Shown piece by piece: positions 1 to 10,097 of a DNA stretch of 64,000 bases. The DNA is taken from the NCBI GenBank assembly GCA_014904845.1, contig MU119218.1, forward strand, positions 55,536 to 119,535, written 5' to 3'. This DNA is from Acephala macrosclerotiorum. Its lineage: Eukaryota > Ascomycota > Leotiomycetes > Helotiales > Mollisiaceae. The translations under genes were made by a program, and so were the position numbers. Position 1 is the first letter of the stretch; every line of letters begins with the position of its first letter. A model generated the notes under the pieces. It was given only the letters and a program-made list of their open reading frames with translations, did not search any database and was not told the origin of the DNA.

Positions 1-1
1 G

Positions 2-463
2 AATGCTAAGAACTTGAAGAATGAAGTTGATGAATTGAAAGTCATTGCAGGAATTGTTGAAGGATTATATGCATCTATCTCACCTCACTTGTTGCCGCCT
101 CGAAGAGATGCTGTCGTCGTCGTCCTCCCCCACATTTCGTTTAACAATAATGAACAATTATTTACAGGAAACATGGTCACAGAGAGCCAAGATTCCAAGA
201 CAGAAAAATGCTTGGTCGTGAAACAAGAAGATCTGGTACCAAGCGCGCGCCAAGCGTCTACGACCCGAATAGGTGGGACCCTTCTCCTATCAGATAAGGT
301 GGGGGGGAGGATGTTTCGGAACAGCCAAGAGCAGTGGCAACAAAAGTCCACAGTCGATGACTGTCGTCCCATCTTGCGAGATGAAAAGAAGGTTTGTAAG
401 GGGTACGTAGAGTCGCTTGTTGATCATCACCCTGGTATTTCAACATTAGACAGACATTATTAG
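2..463 (+). other. Partial open frame running in from the left edge, unidentified
   Basis: The frame is open from base 2 to a stop at 461-463, so it could be the 3' end of a gene that begins outside the window. The first in-frame ATG is at 14. The first 20 or so residues are charged and helix-like, with repeated Lys, Glu and Leu. The rest has low-complexity stretches, such as a run of valines near residue 35, and no motif I recognise. The opposite strand is also open over part of this stretch, which argues for chance. I would not assign a function. The next 600 bases up to 1091 show nothing I can name. Confidence 0.2.
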
Positions 464-1091
464 CAGGGACTAGTCCAGAATATCGGATGGTAGATCTTTG
501 CTGGAATGATTCATGGCATTTCAATCACCCCGTCTCTCGGGGACAATCGGAAGAGGTTCGGCGTCGCAGAAGAGATTGCTTGAGCAGACATGATGGAAAG
601 AAGTAATCTTGGTTTCAAAGAGACCACAATATCGAGCGGAGAGTTGGTAGTTGTGAGAATAACAATAGCTCCATTCCCAGCCATCAAGATGCCTGGACTG
701 AGAATGAACTAGGTTCTGTGGGAGATTTGATTAAAGATCAGAGAAGGGAGACGCAATCATTCATCGCACTTGCGAGTTGCTTGCCCAATCCGAACATCCT
801 GAGCATGGCGGAGTTGTGTTAGACACAGCTGCCAAGATGTGGAGGGGAAGAGAAGAAGACTCGCAAGAAGACGAGGTTGAATTGCGCTGAGTACGAAAAG
901 GGTCTAGACTGTTCACGTGAAGTGGTCTGTGCTGAAGCTCGACGACAAGGTCATCCCCGAAATCGATCCACTCCTCTCTTCTATTCCACAACCTCGAGTT
1001 TCGAGCGGCCTTATCGAAACAAGTTCAACTTGCGAAATATAGTCGACTCTGCCTTGACATCCGATCCGGGAGGCGAGGTAATGGTTCGAGC

Positions 1092-1434
1092 CTAAGAGCA
1101 GAATGGGATGCTGTCGATGAAATGGCAGAAGGAGTTGGGTCCACATGAAGCAGCTGTAATCCATCTTCCACCATGATCGCAGACAGCCTAGGGACCCAAA
1201 ATTGTCAGCCCAAGGCTCAAAGTTCGCCATACAACAGATATAGCTCCTACCCCGGGACTGTGGCAGACTTACAATGTCGACAATATCTCCCGAGCACGAA
1301 TATGTACCAGGTGTACAAGCTTGACGTCTATTGAGCGTAGACGCGACGGGTGATGCGTAGGCGGTTGAGAGGAAGGTAGTGAAGACGATTATGGCTGCCG
1401 ATACCAAATGGAGGAATGGATGATCGAGCTTCAT
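1092..1434 (-). CDS. Small secreted cysteine-rich protein, two exons
   Basis: Exons are 1434-1273 and 1187-1092. The 85-bp intron has a GTAAGT donor, a GCTGAC branch-like site and a CTAG acceptor. The spliced protein is 85 residues. Residues 1-27 form a signal peptide with a hydrophobic core (AAIIVFTTFL) and an AYA cleavage region. A dibasic NRRQ at 35-38 could be a Kex2-type processing site. The mature part has six cysteines (40, 47, 57, 69, 75, 84), enough for three disulfides, and opens with CTPGTYSC, a pattern I know from fungal small secreted proteins. Read unspliced, the frame runs on for a further hundred residues without sense, whereas the spliced frame stops just after the sixth Cys. 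The likely location is extracellular. A role as an effector or surface-binding protein is inference from size and cysteines. Confidence 0.72.
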
Positions 1435-2331
1435 GGTGGCCGATCAAGCTCCGGGCTATTGGTCTCAGAGGTGGTGCTGCTCGATCTTTGCTGTGAATAT
1501 CTCTGATACTACCTTCAGGACCTAAAATATCGGTAGAAGAAGTTTCTTCTTGTATGGACTTAGAGCGCCTCGCTTGTTTGGGATGAAGTGAATTGTTGGT
1601 GTTGGTGTCTCATTTCGGATCGCAGAATACAATAGGCAAGTGCGACGTTGGGTTCACGAAATCGGGTTCACGCAATTGAATTTGCGATCTATCCGCCGTT
1701 TGTCCTGTTAGAAATATCTTAATTCTCGCTCTGGGCGAGCCATTACGGCAATAGTTCTATTTTAGAGCTGCAAGGCGAAGCAAGTGCGGCTGCGGTCACG
1801 TGCTAACACACCTTAACGCAGAAATGAAGCTAGAGGAAGCACACGATGCAACAAGAGCCATTGACAGTGTCAACGAACCGTAAACTCTCAAAGGGAGTAG
1901 ATTTTGCGATTAAATACTATATCAATAGCGTTTCATCCGGCTCCAATCGCTCAATGTAGGTGGTTCCTTCCTTAAGTGAAGCACTTCCTACACCTCTAAA
2001 CTTTTATTCTCTTCTTCATCGCCCGCAGCTAAAGTTCTCCGCTACCCAATCTCAATTACCTTTGCTAGTTCAATGTTACAGACCCTCCGCTAGTTATTAT
2101 TCTATCATCACCGTCTATTGCAATCTTGCCAACAACCTCTGAAAAGTGTGTAGAGCGGGAATTATGGCTGTAAGATGCTGCTTCACTACTTGCTTATGCT
2201 GGTGTGGAGGAGTGATTCGGTCTTTGGCAAAGATCGACTCTCGAGCAAAGGAGAAGGAATGATATAGTCTAGGTAATTCGGCAGCTATCATTGCCGATGG
2301 GATGGATTCAAGATGCTAACAGTTCTTTGGA
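1435..2331. other. Intergenic, nothing recognised
   Basis: This stretch lies upstream of the secreted protein on one side and of the decayed AAA ATPase on the other. A 60-codon open frame at 1960-2142 has no recognisable composition or motif, and I see no RNA gene or repeat. Confidence 0.4.
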
Positions 2332-3747
2332 ATGTTCTCAACCGCTATCACGACCCTCTCGGCATTCCCTACCAAGTTCCTCGAGATGCCAGTCCGACAA
2401 GCTCCGGAAGACAGGTTGGCGGCAAGAGGAAGCCACTACCTACAGATCAAGGAGAGGTGTATCTTGCAGTACGACGGACTGTTCCTGTGCCTCAAACGTC
2501 CTCCTTGGGATTACTACAACGAGAATGCCTCCTACGATGGGATGTTTATCCCAGAGACAATGAGCGGTCGCGTGGTAATCGATCCCAAGACTTTCAATGA
2601 AGAGGCCAGGGCACAGAAGGAGCAAGTTGAAGCAAAACTGGACACCGGCGAGGATGCGGACATGAATAAACAACATAAGGTTATGATCCTGAATCCTTAA
2701 CTCCGAAAATATACTGAGAAAGCAGCTGCACTCGACTTTTCAGAAAACGAACAAAGCAACGATCTCGATCCTCGACTCTGTCCTTCGTATGTCTATGGAT
2801 TCTCCCTCGAAAAGAAATAATGGTGCAAATTCTTTGTGGATTTTCTGTCACCCGTTAAGCGGAAGCCGAATGCACTGGACTCATTGATCATCCCCACGCC
2901 ACAGAAAAGACTTTTGGAAGGTCTCGTCACAGGCCACAAATATCCTGATAAAGTTAGAGACAAGAGGGGACTCAAAGGCAAAGGTTTAGTTTTACTACTT
3001 CATGGAACGCCTGGGTCTGGCAAAACCTTGACTGCTGGTATAGATACTTCGTGAGTTGATGATAGCACATGCTAATGTATCTCAGAGGTCACTGCGGAAC
3101 TTACCAAGAGAGCTCTTCTCAACATCTCCACTGGGGAGCTCGGAAGTTATCAGATGCGAATCGAAGTGGAACTTAAAAGGCTGTTAACATATGCTTCGAC
3201 GTTCCAAGCAATAGTGTTGATTGACGAGGCCGATGTCTTCCTTGAGGCTCGCAAGAGTGGGCCTGCCGATCAGTTGGAGCAAAATGCGATGGTTGCTGGT
3301 AGGTCATCGTGTCAAAGCTGACGATCGATCTTTGACTAATCTGTCCCAGTTTTCCTTAGCCAGCTCGAGTATTTCCAAGAAATCATCTTTCTCGCGTCCA
3401 ATCGAGTGTCCGTCTTTGATCAAGCGATCAAGTCACGCATCCATCTCGCGCTTCAGTACGCTAGTCCAAGCAAAGAGGTTCGTCGTACTCTTTGGAAGAA
3501 GAATCTTGAGAGCATCTCCTCAGAGGAGCTTGATTTCAATGTGGAGAAAGCGCTTGATGCAGTGCAAGACACCAAGATGAATGGAAGAGAGATTTCGAAC
3601 TCGATCACGACAGCGAAGACTCTGGCCAAGAGTGAGGGGTCGAAACTGAAGCTTGAGTATCTGCAGACAATCGTTCAGGTCTGGAGCGAGTTCGAACAGA
3701 GCTTGTCGCAATTGCAGGAAGCCAAGGTATCTGATATTGAGAAGTAG
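2332..3747 (+). pseudogene. AAA+ ATPase (DUF7025-type), 5'-truncated with two in-frame stops
   Basis: One continuous frame carries the end of the N-terminal domain typical of fungal DUF7025/AAA proteins (ARGSHYLQIKE, then GRVVIDPKTF), a linker and the AAA module. Two TAA codons, at 2698-2700 and 2818-2820, interrupt this same frame; the second splits an otherwise normal stretch (GFSLEKK, stop, WCKFFVDFL). The AAA part is well kept: Walker A GTPGSGKT (3004-3027), Walker B VLIDEAD (about 3213-3233), an arginine-finger region (SNRVSVFDQAIKSRI), and two ordinary introns at 3038-3085 and 3299-3349. The usual first few hundred residues are missing upstream. CAA to TAA is a transition of the RIP type, but the original codons are not known. 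A shorter translated product starting at the 2836 ATG cannot be excluded. Confidence 0.7.
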
Positions 3748-4797
3748 TCTGCTTAGCTTAGGTGCCTAGTTCCGTTCTGTCGCATTTTATAGGCTCAAAG
3801 CAAAGTTCCTTCGGGAGGCACTTGCTCGCATACCTCAAACCTGAAAATGTCATCAGCATATGATCTATGAGGGAAAAATCTTGACTTATCCGAGTTCTCT
3901 CAGCAGCCTCTCCCTCATACTCTCCGCCTCCCCATCTCTCGGAATTCCTTCATCGTCATACTACTTCAGCTTATCCCCGAGGTTTTTCACTTCCTCAGCC
4001 GAGACACTAGAAATGAGCTGTTGCCGATTCACTCTCTTTCTTCTCGCTCGATTGGACATCTTCATTCTGTCTCAACGACATCCTTGCTTGGGAGATTAGA
4101 AAACAGCTCAAGAAGCGCGCCTGCGTCTTCATGCGCTTAATTTCCACCCTGGGTGTTAGATGGCAGCATAGGGTGTGCGGTATCGCTGATCGAGATTGTT
4201 TCACCGTATATGTAGAATTTGAGGGCTATACGGTTTCGAAGCCGCCATGATTTGATTGTTTGCGGCTTTCTAGGGGCTATTAGCTAATTTAAAATTGTTA
4301 GAAAATTCAAACTTATTATATAAGTTTTAATAGAGTAGAATAACTAGACTGCTCGTAAAATAATTATAAATGAAATTTTTTTATAATATTTTTATTTTAT
4401 GAAATAAATTTAAATAAGATTTTAATTTGAAAATTTTTTATATATTAAATATAAATATTTTTAAATTAATTTATTAATTATAATTTAATATTATATGTAA
4501 TTATTAAATTATTATTATATTTATAATTTTATTTTTTTATTAAATAATTATAATTAAATCGAATTAAAGTTTTTCGAAATTATATAAAAAATTTCACGGG
4601 TATTTACAACTTTAGAATATCACGGGACCACGTACCACACTCAATATCACGTGATCGACTAAGTATCCTCTTTAAGTTTAGCGCACCTGGTTTTGGTATA
4701 GTGCCTCGCTTATTGAGCCTCCTTTCTAGTTATCGCCAACTCATCAGGTAAGGCTATTGCAAAACCTTACACATGTCTTTGCAATACTATTAGAAAC
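3748..4797. other. Intergenic with AT-rich tract at about 4270-4600
   Basis: The first 450 bases are ordinary sequence with no gene seen. From about 4270 to 4600 the sequence becomes almost pure A and T, with runs of TTATAA and AATTT, and no open frame. Such tracts in moulds usually mark old transposon copies mutated by RIP. No ends or target duplications are left to identify the element. Normal composition returns about 150 bp before the helicase start. Confidence 0.55.
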
Positions 4798-7680
4798 ATG
4801 ATGGATCAACCTCCGCAGCTCATATTCGCTCGGCCGGCAAAGTCGAAGGCTATACCGATTATAAACCCAAATTCTGGCGAAAGTCTACCTACTCCAGTCG
4901 CGCAAAAGGCTGCCAGAACTTCCACAGTTCCGCTGCATCCTACCACGAAAGACTCCAGTGCCACATGTACGCTCAGTACACTGGCGAGTGCGAAGGATTG
5001 TCCAATTATTGAAATGAAGGAGGATTCTGCGAATGAAGGTATTGGGCGGGCCTTCAATACCTATGCGCGCCCTTTCGTCCCAGAAGCCTTAACTATAATA
5101 AACAAGCTAGATGGGCAGCAGATTAATACTCCAGCGATGAAACAAATTGACTTTGGGGCATATATTAGCCAGTATATCGGCCGGGACTTTCTACCACCTA
5201 TACCCCATCCTATCGAACCGCCCACCTATAGCCTAGTAGACAGCGTCATCCATACACACTATGAGCTGTACTTTCGATATCACCTCGAAGCCGAGATTCA
5301 ATCGCAGCAGCAGGAAAACGAGTCTTACTCGCTATTCGGACATGATATTACCACCTTATCACACGGCACCGATCAAACAACGTGTTCTTTCCTAGTCGCT
5401 GGCCTTCGAGAAAACAGTCCCTATGTCGAAGAAGATGATATTGTCCAGCTCCGGCAGCTCCGCTATGACTATACTGGAAGACTACTTGGAATGGAACAGT
5501 GGCTGAGTCCAAGCAGTCAGTTTCATGGGGGGACGCCTGGCTTTCCCGCGCTAGGAGGCCGATGGAGAAGTGAACCAGCACCTGGATGGACTGGCATAAT
5601 CTACAACGCTCGGGTTCTAGCTGTCCAACGGAAACAAAATCGGCTGGTGGTTAGAGTACATGGTCCCATGGTTCAAAGTGCGAGCTTTGGCAGGCAGCAT
5701 TCGCTTTCGCAAAAGGACCATTTGAAATTTAACGTTCAGCTTCCCGTCCCGAAGGAGCGATATCTTCCGATGCAGCAGGTTTTACCCATCATTCAAGAAG
5801 CTTTCAGACAGGCCGACAGAAGTATAAATCACTATCAGGTTACATATGGAATTATCAACGCGGCACACGCCATCTCTTCCACCACACCTCTGAAGTCTTA
5901 CGGCTCCCCCCACATGGAAAGCCTCTCCGAGACATGCCGTCCCTGGCTCCAATCAATGCTTTTCCCCATTGAAGCGGACTGCGAAGTGCAGACAATCCTC
6001 AACCCTGGATCTTTCAATCGACCATTCTTCGACGAGCAACTCAACTGGGAGCAGAAGAAGGCTATCGAGAGCATTTGCTCGCACAATTATGGGACTCTCC
6101 CGTTTCTGATCTCTGGGCCTCCCGGTACTGGCAAGACAAAGACTTTAGTAGAAGTTGCGCTCCAGCTCCTCAAAAGCGTCGACAGGGCCTCGCACATTCT
6201 TTTCTGTGCACCATCAGACCCTGCAGCAGATATGATTGTTCAACGTATCAGCGCTCATTTCAAGCCAACTGCATTATTGAGGTTGAACAGGCCATCGCGA
6301 ATATTCGCTGAAGTCCCCGGTGCAGTACTACCATTCTGCTATATTTCACAAGACAAATTCGACCTACCACCATTCAAGCAGCTTATGTCATACAAACTCG
6401 TTGTCACCACATGCCGCGACGCATCACTTCTCCTGTACTCGCGATTGACGAATCTTGACCTCTATGCTGCCGAATATGGCCTGTACACCTCCATTCATCC
6501 ATATGCTGCTCAGCCTTCGCAGATAGAACTCCACTGGACTGCCCTCCTCATTGACGAAGCTGCTCAAGCCATGGAGCCAGAAGCTCTAATCCCGCTTTCT
6601 ATCGTTGCACCTCCTCTCGAATCTGCGAAGCTCATATTCAGGCCTTTGTTTGTGATGGCCGGCGATGAGCACCAGCTCGGCCCGCGTACATCGCTGCGTT
6701 CCTCGCCTTTGAAGACCTCCCTTTTCGCACGGCTTTTCGCGCGACCTATATATGCTGGCCACCCACTTGCGCGAGGCAAAACCAGTGACACACCACCAGC
6801 ACTCAAGAGCCATATGCTTCCTATCACTCGCCCCGCCTTTGCAAATCTGATCCGTAACTATCGGTCGCATCCTGCAATTCTCGCCGTTCCATCAGCGTTG
6901 TTCTATGCTGATACACTTGAACCTGAGGCCATTGATACGGATCGTCTAGCTTCGTGGTCTGAATGGCGGGGAAGGCGATGGCCAGTCCTGTTTCGCAACA
7001 ACGGTTCAGAGGATGAACTAGAGAAGGATGGCGGTGGATGGTACAATGCTGGTGAAGCTCAAATCGCTTGTTGGTATGCTGCTCTTCTGGTCCAGACAGG
7101 GCTTGTGGAGCAGAGCGAGGTGTGTATTATGACTCCTTTCAAGGCTCAAGTCCAGTGTCTCCGTAAGACCATCCGAGAGAAGAAGTACGGGTCACTTTGG
7201 GACGTCAATATTGGGCCTACGGAAGCATTCCAAGGTCTCGAGCGAGGCGTGGTTATTCTCTGCACCACTAGGTCTAAACAGCGATTTATAAATAGCGACA
7301 TAAGTGTCGACTGGGGTATCATCGGCTTCCCGAATAAAATGAACGTGGCACTTACGAGGGCAAAGTTTGGGTTGATTGTCATTGGGAAGAGGGAGATATT
7401 ACTGCAGGATCCGAACTGGAAGGCATTCTTGGACTTTTGCAATCGTAACGGCTTGGTGGCTGGCGGGACTGATTGCGACGGGCGACTTCATGAAAGAGTC
7501 CACGTCGAGCTTACTAGGCTTGAGAAGGTACTCTTGGCTAAGGAACGAGATTTGAATGACACTCGAGTATTAAGGGGAAGTATTCAGGATGATGAGATGT
7601 GGACGAGTGGTATGCAGGCAGCTTCCGATATGGAAAGCACGAATGGATATGGACACAGCGACTTGGAAGAGGATGAATAG
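4798..7680 (+). CDS. UPF1/MOV10-like superfamily 1 helicase
   Basis: This is a single intronless frame of 960 residues. The C-terminal half holds the SF1B helicase core in order: motif I GPPGTGKT (440-447), motif II DEAA (586-589), motif III with GDEHQLGP (about 624-631), motif IV-like RNYRSHP (about 686), motif V TEAFQGLE (808-815) and motif VI NVALTRAK (849-856). The set and spacing match UPF1/MOV10/SMUBP relatives, which unwind RNA or RNA-DNA in the 5'-3' direction in mRNA decay or silencing. The first 400 residues lack the CCCH/CH zinc module of true UPF1, so it is not UPF1 itself; a MOV10/SDE3-like role is the closest guess. A second Met directly follows the first. It stands alone between AT-rich tracts yet is intact and has normal composition. 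Confidence 0.88.
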   Translation: MMDQPPQLIFARPAKSKAIPIINPNSGESLPTPVAQKAARTSTVPLHPTTKDSSATCTLSTLASAKDCPIIEMKEDSANEGIGRAFNTYARPFVPEALTIINKLDGQQINTPAMKQIDFGAYISQYIGRDFLPPIPHPIEPPTYSLVDSVIHTHYELYFRYHLEAEIQSQQQENESYSLFGHDITTLSHGTDQTTCSFLVAGLRENSPYVEEDDIVQLRQLRYDYTGRLLGMEQWLSPSSQFHGGTPGFPALGGRWRSEPAPGWTGIIYNARVLAVQRKQNRLVVRVHGPMVQSASFGRQHSLSQKDHLKFNVQLPVPKERYLPMQQVLPIIQEAFRQADRSINHYQVTYGIINAAHAISSTTPLKSYGSPHMESLSETCRPWLQSMLFPIEADCEVQTILNPGSFNRPFFDEQLNWEQKKAIESICSHNYGTLPFLISGPPGTGKTKTLVEVALQLLKSVDRASHILFCAPSDPAADMIVQRISAHFKPTALLRLNRPSRIFAEVPGAVLPFCYISQDKFDLPPFKQLMSYKLVVTTCRDASLLLYSRLTNLDLYAAEYGLYTSIHPYAAQPSQIELHWTALLIDEAAQAMEPEALIPLSIVAPPLESAKLIFRPLFVMAGDEHQLGPRTSLRSSPLKTSLFARLFARPIYAGHPLARGKTSDTPPALKSHMLPITRPAFANLIRNYRSHPAILAVPSALFYADTLEPEAIDTDRLASWSEWRGRRWPVLFRNNGSEDELEKDGGGWYNAGEAQIACWYAALLVQTGLVEQSEVCIMTPFKAQVQCLRKTIREKKYGSLWDVNIGPTEAFQGLERGVVILCTTRSKQRFINSDISVDWGIIGFPNKMNVALTRAKFGLIVIGKREILLQDPNWKAFLDFCNRNGLVAGGTDCDGRLHERVHVELTRLEKVLLAKERDLNDTRVLRGSIQDDEMWTSGMQAASDMESTNGYGHSDLEEDE

Positions 7681-7775
7681 ATGATTTCGCACTTTTCAAA
7701 GAATCCTTCCCATCTGATTCCTACTCGAGTAACTTTTGCTACCCCCCAAAATCAATCAAGACTCAACGCCAGATT

Positions 7776-7946
7776 ATGTCCTTCTTCTCCGACAAGCGCC
7801 CAAATCGAGATGTGCCACCTGTCCTCCCGATCGACCTTCTAGAAGAAGGAATCGTGGGTGTACGCTATCTTGTATCTAAAGTAGTGTTTACTACTCTCAG
7901 CTTTGCTTCTATATCATGTGAACGCAGGCTCATCGGAGTCGGGTAA
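7776..7946 (+). other. Short open frame, possible first-exon remnant
   Basis: An ATG at 7776 opens a 56-codon frame whose first 28 residues (MSFFSDKRPNRDVPPVLPID and on to LLEEGIVG) look protein-like. A possible GT donor follows at about 7857, and a GTAAGT lies at the stop. About 90 bases later the sequence collapses into an AT-rich tract. It could be the surviving first exon of a gene destroyed by that tract. I recognise no family, and chance is a real alternative. Confidence 0.2.
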
Positions 7947-8039
7947 GTAGGTTGGTGCTGCTCCTTTAATGCGCGGTTTTCGCAACCTTCGAAAAGTCAA
8001 TACTTATTATTTGATCCATTGATAGTGGCCACGATTCGA

Positions 8040-8310
8040 CATCGACATATTTATAAGTAATATAGCGGCCAGTTTTGCGGATACGGAAAATCAATATTAT
8101 ATCGACCTTATAAAATTATATATTTAATTTAAAATTTAAATATATTATTATTATTTAAAGAAAATAACGTATATATATAATAACTTATAAAATTAAATAA
8201 AATTCTCTTTTTTTGCCGTGCTCCTAAGAAGTTTTTAAAAGGATCGTTAATAAGCGATATATTTTAGTAATTATTTTGCCGTTATATAATGGTAAAATCG
8301 ATAGCAAGTA
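8040..8310. repeat. AT-rich, RIP-like tract
   Basis: Most of these bases are A or T (runs of TTATATA, AATTTAAA), with no coding potential and no preserved ends. Together with the tract at 4270-4600 it brackets the helicase gene. The likely origin is an old repeat copy degraded by C to T mutation; the original element cannot be named from what is left. Confidence 0.5.
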
Positions 8311-8609
8311 TTGTAAAGCACTTGCTGCCCCTAAAATCGACGGTAAAGTTGTTTAGTAATAATGTTATTTTATTCGAAAAGGAAATCGAGGCTACAAAAT
8401 CGGATGAGAATAATAGGCCTGTACATGTGGAAGTCGCGGATAAGGTGTAGTTAATAAACACAGGGAGGACCCTCTCTAGTATTAGCCAGACCGGGGTACA
8501 GTCAAGCATTTCGTTAATTTCAAGACGGTAACGTCAATGGAGCTGCATTCAAGGCTTGAGATATCTTTAAAAAGAGATGAAATCCCAACCCGTAATTCTG
8601 AGCAGACGT

Positions 8610-9329
8610 TCAAATAACCCGCTCTAAACGTCCCGTGAAAATTTCCAGGAGACCAAAGATCTCCATGTTCTCCGTGATTGTAGGAAAGCTTTTCAAATAC
8701 TCCACATCCTCGACGACTGTCTTATACGGACTATCAATAAGTTAATAACTCATTCCCTCAAAAACCTGGCTTTCAATCACTCTTTGATAACTCTCCAAGC
8801 ATCGTGGTCATGAGCAAGAGCAGGGTGCTTCTTCTCTATCCTCCTCTTCGTCTGTTTGTGTCATTCCACAATCCATTTCACGCATCAGCGATTTTCATGG
8901 CCAACATCTGAGATAGGAGATATACCGGTATGATGAACCACAACCACAGTGCCGACACTCCCAATAGCGTGCGCATCACATCCAATGTTCTTCCACCCTC
9001 ATTCTAATAATCGCTGCTTCGCCGAAGTCTAGACCGAGATATTGTACGGGATAGATTCTGGGGTCGCTGCAGGATACTGTTTTTTGTCAGTGTTCGGTTG
9101 AAAAACAGGGGCGGAGGGGAGACGAACTAACGGCCATGCCCTTGCGGCCGAGCTTCTTGTTCTTTTCGATGCCGTCAATGAGTTTGTTCGAGGCTTTATA
9201 GGTTTCTGCGTATTTCCCGAAGTGAATTGTCAGTGATGGTATAGACTAAAAGGAGGCTGTTGGGACTTGCTCATTTTTGCGGAGGAGGGAGTCGAGCCGT
9301 TGCGTTGGTATGGGGTTTGGAGCCGCCAT
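8610..9329 (-). pseudogene. Atypical beta-carbonic anhydrase, decayed
   Basis: Read on the minus strand, pieces of one protein follow in order: MAAPNPIPTQRLDSLLRKNE, then KYAETYKASNK, then the zinc-site block SCSDPRIYPVQYLGLDFGEAAIIR, then a GGRTLDVMRT block in another frame, IGSVGTVVVVHHT in a third step, DCGMTQTDEE, and a C-terminal block ending FGLLEIFTGRLERVI and TGA. CxDxR and the HHTDCG zinc ligands place it in the fungal beta-carbonic anhydrase-like family, which hydrates CO2. At least two frameshifts and damaged splice sites (the first expected donor reads ATGAGC rather than GTGAGC) break it. An intron at the MAV/SCSD junction is still recognisable, with GTTAGT donor and CAG acceptor. 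No full reading is possible. Confidence 0.75.
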
Positions 9330-10097
9330 GCCTTATCTAGCTTGAAGATATCGAATGATGAGATACGGAAGAGTGTATTTCGAAAATGCTGAATACTTGG
9401 TTGGCTTGTTCGAGTTTAATTAATGCTGGAACTAGTGATTTGATGCTTGACAGGTTGAATTGAACTTCGCTAAGTCACACTAGAGGCTGTATGTCTTCTT
9501 TGTCTCTTAGATTACTTACCAAGAATATCCCACGATGCCTTCGCAGATACTTGATTTGGTTGTTCAGTAATCAGAAGCAGACAAGCTTACTCACTTGCAT
9601 TCCGCATCAGGAATTCAGAGCCTTGGCAATAGGGCATGGCTGCTGAATAATGAGGGGTTTAAGGCTCATACTCATGTACCGCGTGGAATAATCCGGATCT
9701 GGATGCGGACTTTGATGCGGGATTTGGAACGACTTATTGAGGTGGCAGATGCGTCCGTAGATGGCGGAAGGATGTGATTGGTTGCTGCTGGGAATGATTA
9801 CTATTCATCCCTTACGCACGGAAGGGGTGTGCTAGGCGAGGCTGGTCTTGGCACCCCTGATGGCTTGCCGAGGAGGCAAGAACACCTGTAACGTCCGTAT
9901 TATTCTTGTTATGACTTTAGAAGCAATAATCAAAAGTACGACCGTGATGGCTGGCGTGACTGAGTCTGGCGTATAAAGCGTTTCGAGGATCCACTGTTTC
10001 TCTTCCAATCCGAACTCAATAATTCACTCAAGATTTTGAATCATTTGCAGCTCGATCATACACAAGCAAACAACATTCCTCGATTTGAAAATCTACA
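9330..10097. promoter_or_regulatory. Intergenic; TATA-like box upstream of the NmrA-like gene
   Basis: A TATAAAG at 9972-9978 lies about 120 bp before the start codon of the NmrA-like gene, in the position of a core promoter. Pyrimidine-rich sequence and CAATT-like bases follow it. The rest of the interval shows no gene I can support. Confidence 0.35.
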
